From Geosporobacter sp040797825 (lineage in GTDB: Bacteria > Bacillota > Clostridia > Peptostreptococcales > Thermotaleaceae), in the NCBI GenBank assembly GCA_040797825.1, contig JBFNEZ010000054.1, forward strand, positions 1 to 19,870: a DNA stretch of 19,870 nt. The letters run 5' to 3'. Within the stretch, counting starts at the first letter, position 1; each line of letters opens with the position of its first letter. Below are positions 15,188 through 19,870 of the stretch, in pieces. The notes under the pieces were generated by a model. That model was not told the DNA's origin. It saw only the letters and a list, made by a program, of their open reading frames with translations, and did no database searches. Made by a program: the position numbers and the translations under genes.

Positions 15188-16108
15188 CTAATCCTCCATT
15201 TTGATTCTAGGATCAATGAGTCCATATATCAGATCCACAATTAAAACCATTACAATTAAGAATGCCGCATAAAATACAGTTACGCCCATTAATACAGTAT
15301 AGTCTCGGTTTCCTACGCTCTCAACGAAGTGTTTTCCCATTCCTGGAATGGCAAAGATTCTTTCTACTACAAATCCTCCCGTAAGAAGGGTTGCTACCAG
15401 TGGGCCAATATAGGTCACCACAGGAATCAGTGCATTTTTAAGGGCATGTTTTCCAATCACAGAAAACTCCGATAAGCCTTTTGCACGAGCTGTTCGGATG
15501 TAATCCTGCTGCAGTACCTCCAGCATGCTGGAACGGGTCAAACGTGCCACAAAGGCCAAGGAATATCCCCCTAAGGCAATTACTGGTCCGATATAGTGTT
15601 TAGGTGTTTTTAGTCCAAAGGAGGGAATCCATCCGAGCTTTGCACTAAAAATATAAATAATCAAGGTTCCCAAAACAAAACTTGGAATGGTAATTCCTAA
15701 AGTAGCAACAAAACGTACCAACTGATCCTGCCATTTATTTTGCTTTAAAGCAGCTATCACACCCATTGGAATACCTGCTCCGATGATCAGAAGCAAGGAC
15801 AGACCCCCTACTCTGGCAGAAACAGGGAAACCTTCACGGATTAAATCATTTACACGAACGCCCACCTTTTGAAAGGATGGTCCTAAATCCAAACGTATAA
15901 TTCCTCCTAAGTAGTCCACATATTGCTTCCATAGGGGTTGATCCAGATTGTATTTGGCTTCTAAGGCTCTGATAACAGCCTCTGGCAGTGCCTTTTCTCG
16001 GGTAAAGGGTCCCCCAGGTATGGAATGCATTAAAACAAAGGTAATGGTAATGATCAATAAAAGGGTAATAACCATAGACACAGCTCTATTCACAAGAAAT
16101 CTTCCCAT
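15188..16108 (-). CDS. oppB: Oligopeptide ABC transporter permease
   Basis: A 306-residue permease with about six membrane helices (about 9-29, 98-120, 132-155, 172-190, 228-247, 275-297). It begins MGRFLVNRAV and has the IPGGPF motif typical of OppB/DppB, and an EAA loop (201-229) around ARAKGLSEFSVIGKHALKN. It opens the oppBCDF unit; AAGGAG lies 10 nt before the ATG. The 530-bp gap upstream and the gatA terminator indicate an independent promoter, not identified with confidence. Confidence 0.94.
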   Translation of the reverse strand: MGRFLVNRAVSMVITLLLIITITFVLMHSIPGGPFTREKALPEAVIRALEAKYNLDQPLWKQYVDYLGGIIRLDLGPSFQKVGVRVNDLIREGFPVSARVGGLSLLLIIGAGIPMGVIAALKQNKWQDQLVRFVATLGITIPSFVLGTLIIYIFSAKLGWIPSFGLKTPKHYIGPVIALGGYSLAFVARLTRSSMLEVLQQDYIRTARAKGLSEFSVIGKHALKNALIPVVTYIGPLVATLLTGGFVVERIFAIPGMGKHFVESVGNRDYTVLMGVTVFYAAFLIVMVLIVDLIYGLIDPRIKMED

Positions 16109-16637
16109 ACAAACCTCACTCCTTTCATTTATTGGTTTCTTCCATTTGATAAGACTATGTGTTCAAGGCATCCCCCCCAGAAGTGTTTTAAAATGATAAA
16201 GACAATATTAAAACTTTTTATTTTTTCTTAAAAAATTTTAATAGTGTCTCTATATAAGCCATAAGATACTATTTTTCTTTTGATATAAAATGAATAGCTT
16301 TGGCAGTAAACCTTCTTATTTCTATATTAGCTGAATTTTCAAAAACATTCAATCCTATAAGCCCCATTGATATTTAACATATTTGTAACATCCTTTTAAC
16401 CTAACAATCTTATGTAATATTATAAAACCTTATACATCTCTTCGCAATTGCTTTTGTCCAATTTAGTTTTAAGAATCCTTAACATTTTCGCAGGCAAAAA
16501 GAATTTTCGTACTTCAATCACATACAATCGTTTATTTATTGGAGATTTTTTCCAGTTTTTTCTTCCTATTCCAAAATTCCATTGAATATTTATGCATTTG
16601 TATTCATTCGAATCTAGCAGCAGACTTAAAATAAGCA
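16109..16637. other. Long AT-rich intergenic region upstream of oppB
   Basis: No gene is supported here. A 72-codon minus-strand frame at 16420-16638 has no ribosome binding site and starts inside the gatA terminator. What can be seen is the imperfect palindrome at 16200-16249, a C-run at about 16172, and AATTTTCAAAAACAT at 16334-16348, which matches the CodY box AATTTTCNGAAAATT at 12 of 15 positions. That match is expected by chance fairly often in DNA this AT-rich. No consensus promoter was found. Confidence 0.5.
16200..16249 (-). repeat. 50-nt imperfect palindrome upstream of oppB
   Basis: Two 21-nt arms (16200-16220 and 16229-16249) pair with two mismatches in DNA; in minus-strand RNA one of these becomes a G-U pair. 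The outer segments are AGACA/TGTCT and TATTAAAA/TTTTAATA, with an 8-nt loop. It ends about 92 bp before the oppB start. It could be an operator or a leader hairpin. Confidence 0.6.
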
Positions 16638-16675
16638 TAGCCTAGAGTTTATCTATCATCATAAACTCCAGGCTA
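16638..16675 (-). terminator. Terminator of gatC-gatA
   Basis: On the minus strand TAGCCTGGAGTTTAT and ATAAACTCTAGGCTA pair over 15 bp with one G-U pair around an 8-nt loop, followed by TGCTTATTTT. It lies 40 bp after the gatA stop. Confidence 0.75.
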
Positions 16676-16715
16676 CGCCATGGTTCTAAGAAACTATACT
16701 GTTTTCTAACAGCCT

Positions 16716-18173
16716 TTATAATCCTGCTTTTTTCTTGTGGAAATCCGTATTTTGTTCAAAGGTATAGGCTGCACGTAATAAAGTACTTTCATCAAAATGT
16801 TTCCCCATGATTTGCAGGCCAATTGGCAGGCCGTTCTTGAAACCACAAGGAATAGAAATCGCTGGTATACCCGCAATGTTAATGGGTACAGTACAGATAT
16901 CCGACATATACATTTGCAGCGGATCTCCAGTTTTTTCACCAATTTTAAAGGCTGTAGTCGGAGTAGTCGGTGCAATGAGTACGTCGAATTTTTCTAAGGC
17001 TTTATCGAAATCCTGCTTGATCAAGGTTCTTACTTGCAAAGCTGTTTTATAGTAGGCATCATAATAACCGGAGCTTAGGGCGTAAGTTCCCAGCATAATT
17101 CTTCGTTTTACCTCTTCACCAAAACCTTCACTTCTGGTATTGACAAATAGATCCCTTAGATTTTCATAGGATTCTGTTCGATAACCGTATCGAATACCGT
17201 CAAAACGAGCAAGATTGGAGCTGCATTCAGAAGATGCAATAATATAGTAGGCGGGCAGGGCATACTCCGTATGGGGCAAGGATACCTCTTCATAATCGGC
17301 ACCAAGGGACTTCAGAAGTTCAATAGCAGCATATACTGCTTTTTTTACATCCTCATCAATGCCTTCCCCGAAGTATTCTTTGGCGATTCCAATTTTTAGT
17401 CCCTTCACGTCTTGAACCAAAGCTTTTTTATAATCCTTCGCCGCTCCCTCCGCTGAGGTCGAATCCATAGGATCATGGCCTGCAATAGCATTAAGCACCA
17501 AGGCGCAGTCCTCTACATCCTTGGTTAAAGGCCCTATCTGATCCAAAGAAGAAGCATAGGCAATAAGACCATAGCGTGAAACCAAACCATATGTAGGCTT
17601 TAATCCTACCAATCCGCAAAAAGACGCAGGCTGTCGAATCGATCCTCCCGTATCAGAACCCAGGGCATAAAAAACTTCATCGGAAGCAACTGCAGCTGCC
17701 GATCCCCCACTGGAGCCCCCCGGTACGCTGTCCAAGTCCCAGGGATTTTTAGTAACCTTAAAGGCAGAGTTCTCTGTGGAGGACCCCATAGCAAACTCAT
17801 CCATATTGGCTTTTCCCACCAATATGGCCTTGGATTGATAGAGTTTTTCTGTTACCGTAGCATTATAAGGCGGAACAAAATTTTCCAATATCTTGGAGGA
17901 ACAGGTAGTGGGAATTCCTTCGGTACACATATTGTCCTTCATGACCATGGGTATCCCTGCCAAATCACCAAGCTCATCACCCTCTTGAAGCTTCTTATCC
18001 ACTGCCTCAGCCCACTGCAGAGCCCTATCTCCACTGACATGCATAAACGCCTCTATCTTACTGTCGACTTTCTCTATTCGCTCTAAAGCCGCGGTGGTAA
18101 TTTCCTTGGAGGATACTTCTTTTTTTCGAATTTTATCCCGAATTTCATGGGCTGTTAATTGAAACAATTCCAT
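16716..18173 (-). CDS. gatA: Glutamyl-tRNA(Gln)/aspartyl-tRNA(Asn) amidotransferase subunit A
   Basis: The glutaminase subunit of GatCAB, which releases ammonia from glutamine to convert Glu-tRNA(Gln) to Gln-tRNA(Gln). The amidase-signature triad is K79 (VMKD), S154 (PGGSSGGS) and S178 (SDTGGS). These numbers equal those of Staphylococcus GatA when translation begins at ATG 18171-18173, which also has AAGGAG 8 nt upstream; a longer GTG frame from 18209 would include that site and is rejected. Length is then 485, normal for the family. It lies 69 bp after gatC. The usual next gene, gatB, is not present downstream. Confidence 0.96.
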   Translation of the reverse strand: MELFQLTAHEIRDKIRKKEVSSKEITTAALERIEKVDSKIEAFMHVSGDRALQWAEAVDKKLQEGDELGDLAGIPMVMKDNMCTEGIPTTCSSKILENFVPPYNATVTEKLYQSKAILVGKANMDEFAMGSSTENSAFKVTKNPWDLDSVPGGSSGGSAAAVASDEVFYALGSDTGGSIRQPASFCGLVGLKPTYGLVSRYGLIAYASSLDQIGPLTKDVEDCALVLNAIAGHDPMDSTSAEGAAKDYKKALVQDVKGLKIGIAKEYFGEGIDEDVKKAVYAAIELLKSLGADYEEVSLPHTEYALPAYYIIASSECSSNLARFDGIRYGYRTESYENLRDLFVNTRSEGFGEEVKRRIMLGTYALSSGYYDAYYKTALQVRTLIKQDFDKALEKFDVLIAPTTPTTAFKIGEKTGDPLQMYMSDICTVPINIAGIPAISIPCGFKNGLPIGLQIMGKHFDESTLLRAAYTFEQNTDFHKKKAGL

Positions 18174-18242
18174 ATTGCACACTCCTTTTATCTGATGTCT
18201 TGCAGCCACTGCCGCAGGATGGTTCTGTCCTCTTTTAATAGA

Positions 18243-18530
18243 TTACTCCATGATCTTAGGTACTTTAAAACAGCCATTCTGAGCTTCTGGGGCATTTTCC
18301 AGTACTTTTTCCCGCTCCATAGATGGTTTGGTTTCATCCTCTCGCAGCACATTCAACAGAGGAAGTACATGATAGGTAGGTTCAACCCCCTCTACATTTA
18401 CCTCACTGAGTTTTTCTACATATTCTACGATGGCATTGAGCTTCTCTGCAAAATCTTCCTTCTCTTTATCGGAAAAGCTTAGTCGCGCCAGATTTGCAAC
18501 CTGCTCTACATCTTTTACATTGATGGTCAT
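18243..18530 (-). CDS. gatC: Glutamyl-tRNA(Gln)/aspartyl-tRNA(Asn) amidotransferase subunit C
   Basis: The small GatC subunit, 95 residues, which wraps the GatA-GatB interface and stabilises GatA. The helical start VKDVEQVANLARLSFSDKE and the extended C-terminal part with LREDE and a final FKVPKIM are typical. The ATG at 18528-18530 has AAGGAGG 7 nt upstream; an in-frame ATG at 18548 lies before that site and is unlikely. It follows ligA, as in many clostridia. Confidence 0.94.
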   Translation of the reverse strand: MTINVKDVEQVANLARLSFSDKEKEDFAEKLNAIVEYVEKLSEVNVEGVEPTYHVLPLLNVLREDETKPSMEREKVLENAPEAQNGCFKVPKIME

Positions 18531-18577
18531 TGGTCTTCCTCCTTGCATGATTATTCATTTGAAATCCATTATAGTTG

Positions 18578-18606
18578 ATTATATCCTATCATTCTTTCTT
18601 TTTCTA
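18578..18606 (-). promoter_or_regulatory. Candidate promoter for gatC-gatA
   Basis: Minus strand has TAGAAA (18601-18606), 17-nt spacer and a perfect TATAAT (18578-18583), 47 bp before the gatC ATG. A second TATAAT (18568-18573) lies 10 bp closer. The 158-bp gap after ligA leaves room for it. Confidence 0.45.
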
Positions 18607-18688
18607 GGGATTTTGTCTTTTTTCTATGGGGATTATTATTATTTTCTGCTTTTCTTTTCTAATTAGGAATCTATGGCTCTTCCCTGAG

Positions 18689-19870
18689 TTAATGGCTTTG
18701 TAGAATCATCTTTTCAAAGTCGTTCTCATCCAATATTGAGATACCCAATTCCTGTGCTTTTTCAAGCTTTGAACCAGCTTCTGCTCCCGCTAAAAGATAG
18801 TCTGTTTTTTTGCTGACACTGCCAGAAACTCGTCCTCCTAATCCTTCAATAATTTCTTTAGCTTCATTTCGCTTATACTTTTCCAGTGTTCCTGTGATTA
18901 CAAAGGTGAGGCCCTCCAGTATTTTTTCTTCAGCTACTTTTTCTGTCATCTTCACTTCCATATTGACACCGGCAGCTTTCAACTTCTCTATGACCCTTCT
19001 ATTTCTTTCCTCTTGAAAATAGGCCAAAATACTCTCAGCCATCTTCTCTCCTATCTCAGGTATGGCAACAATATCCTCATAGGAAGCCTCCATCAGCTTA
19101 TCCATGGTGTGAAAAGCCTGAGCTAAAAGTCCGCCGGCTCGCTCTCCTACCAGCTTAATTCCCAACCCAAATATTACCCGTTCCAAATCATTACCCTTGG
19201 ATTTTTCGATGGCTTCTATCAGATTTTGTGCCGATTTCTCTCCCATTCTTTCAAGGGGTATCAAATCTTCCTTTTTAATATAATACAAATCAGCCACATC
19301 CTGAATCAGCTTGTTTTCTAAGAGTAACGTAACGATAGACTCTCCCATCCCATCGATGTTCATAGCATCCCGGGATACAAAGTGGATAATCCCCCTGCGC
19401 AATTGTGCTGGACAGGCGCTGTTGACACATCGGGTTACCGCCTCTCCTGCCAATCGGATGGTTTCTTCTCCACATTCAGGGCAGTGCTTTGGCATCTCAA
19501 AAACCTCTTCTGTTCCTTTTCTCTCCTCTGTGATAACCCGAACCACCTCGGGTATGACATCTCCTGCTTTCTGTATGATTACTGTATCCCCTATTTTGAT
19601 GTCCTTCTCCCGAATATTGTCCTCGTTGTGGAGAGTGGCACGGCTTATTACAGAACCTGCTACTCGTACGGGCTCGAATATAGCCGTTGGTGTAAGGGCC
19701 CCAGTCCTTCCCACTTGAATGATGATATCCTTAATGATGGTTTTTTGCTGCTCTGCAGGGAACTTATAGGCGATGGCCCACTTGGGGCTTTTAGATTTCA
19801 TTCCTAAAGCCTCCCGCTGCCTAAGACTATTGATCTTTATGACCAGCCCATCAATATCAAAGGGAAGGTC
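18689..19870 (-). CDS. ligA: NAD-dependent DNA ligase, C-terminal part (5' end outside window)
   Basis: The frame is open to the window edge, giving the last 393 residues of a protein of about 670. It begins in the adenylation domain with DIDGLVIKIN, the conserved DGxVIK motif, and continues with SPKWAIAYKFPAEQ. The OB-fold follows (GRTGALTPTAIFEPV), then a four-cysteine zinc finger (CPECG, RCVNSACP), helix-hairpin-helix repeats (around GLGIKLVGE and IPEIGEKMAESI) and a C-terminal BRCT domain (GLTFVITGTLEKYKR, SKKTDYLLAG). The enzyme seals nicks during replication and repair using NAD. It is intact as far as seen, and an ATG at 19799-19801 is internal, not a start. Confidence 0.97.
   Translation of the reverse strand, partial: DLPFDIDGLVIKINSLRQREALGMKSKSPKWAIAYKFPAEQQKTIIKDIIIQVGRTGALTPTAIFEPVRVAGSVISRATLHNEDNIREKDIKIGDTVIIQKAGDVIPEVVRVITEERKGTEEVFEMPKHCPECGEETIRLAGEAVTRCVNSACPAQLRRGIIHFVSRDAMNIDGMGESIVTLLLENKLIQDVADLYYIKKEDLIPLERMGEKSAQNLIEAIEKSKGNDLERVIFGLGIKLVGERAGGLLAQAFHTMDKLMEASYEDIVAIPEIGEKMAESILAYFQEERNRRVIEKLKAAGVNMEVKMTEKVAEEKILEGLTFVITGTLEKYKRNEAKEIIEGLGGRVSGSVSKKTDYLLAGAEAGSKLEKAQELGISILDENDFEKMILQSH

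Noticed and set aside
16334..16348. CodY box upstream of oppB
   Set aside because: Only 12 of 15 positions match in very AT-rich DNA; not distinguishable from chance without a genome-wide score.
16420..16638. A 72-codon minus-strand frame downstream of gatA
   Set aside because: It starts inside the gatA terminator stem, has no ribosome binding site, its composition is that of random AT-rich DNA, and I recognise no family in it.
18174..18209. N-terminal extension of GatA from a GTG at 18209
   Set aside because: The extension contains the AAGGAG site used by ATG 18173, and the active-site numbering fits the shorter protein.

Overview
The window looks like a chromosomal segment of a low-GC, spore-forming anaerobic Firmicute, most likely a clostridium of the Alkaliphilus type. 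This rests on AT-rich intergenic DNA, strong AGGAGG ribosome binding sites, occasional TTG and GTG starts, a GerM spore lipoprotein, the ligA-gatC-gatA and gerM-rph-rdgB-phosphoesterase gene orders, and a GatCAB amidotransferase. Genus is inference; no 16S gene is present. Almost everything is on the minus strand. One small cysteine-rich gene is on the plus strand.

Layout from low to high coordinates (transcription mostly runs from high to low). Positions 1-338 hold three tRNA genes (Gln partial, His, Pro) with two near-consensus promoters. Positions 489-2344 hold a YfcE-type phosphoesterase, rdgB and rph, which overlap one another as a tight operon. Positions 2446-2628 are a cluster of hairpins bounded by a 12-bp inverted repeat, a likely dispersed palindromic element. 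It separates rph from gerM (2652-3671). A UPF0316 membrane protein and a large cell-wall amidase with stalk, AMIN-like and Amidase_3 regions follow (to 6530). An AIR-synthase/HypE-like protein (6746-7729) and a 201-residue protein resembling DarT/ART-fold ADP-ribosyltransferases (7766-8371) come next. A convergent stretch then carries the 54-residue Cys4 plus-strand gene and a polytopic transporter of the GntP/DcuC kind (8724-10106).

Positions 10215-16108 are a complete oligopeptide ABC importer: oppB, oppC, oppD and oppF are packed together, then a 371-bp spacer with three hairpins precedes oppA. This layout suggests that oppA is expressed separately from the membrane and ATPase subunits. 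A 50-nt imperfect palindrome lies about 90 bp upstream of oppB.

Positions 16716-19870 are gatA, gatC and the C-terminal two thirds of ligA. A strong terminator follows gatA and no gatB is found downstream of it.

Most genes are housekeeping and conserved. The less ordinary items are the DarT-like protein without a visible DarG partner, the small Cys4 gene whose ribosome binding site is buried in a perfect palindrome, the palindromic element between gerM and rph, the structured opp leaders, and the missing gatB. I saw no CRISPR array, phage, insertion sequence with a transposase, or recognisable biosynthetic or defence cluster.
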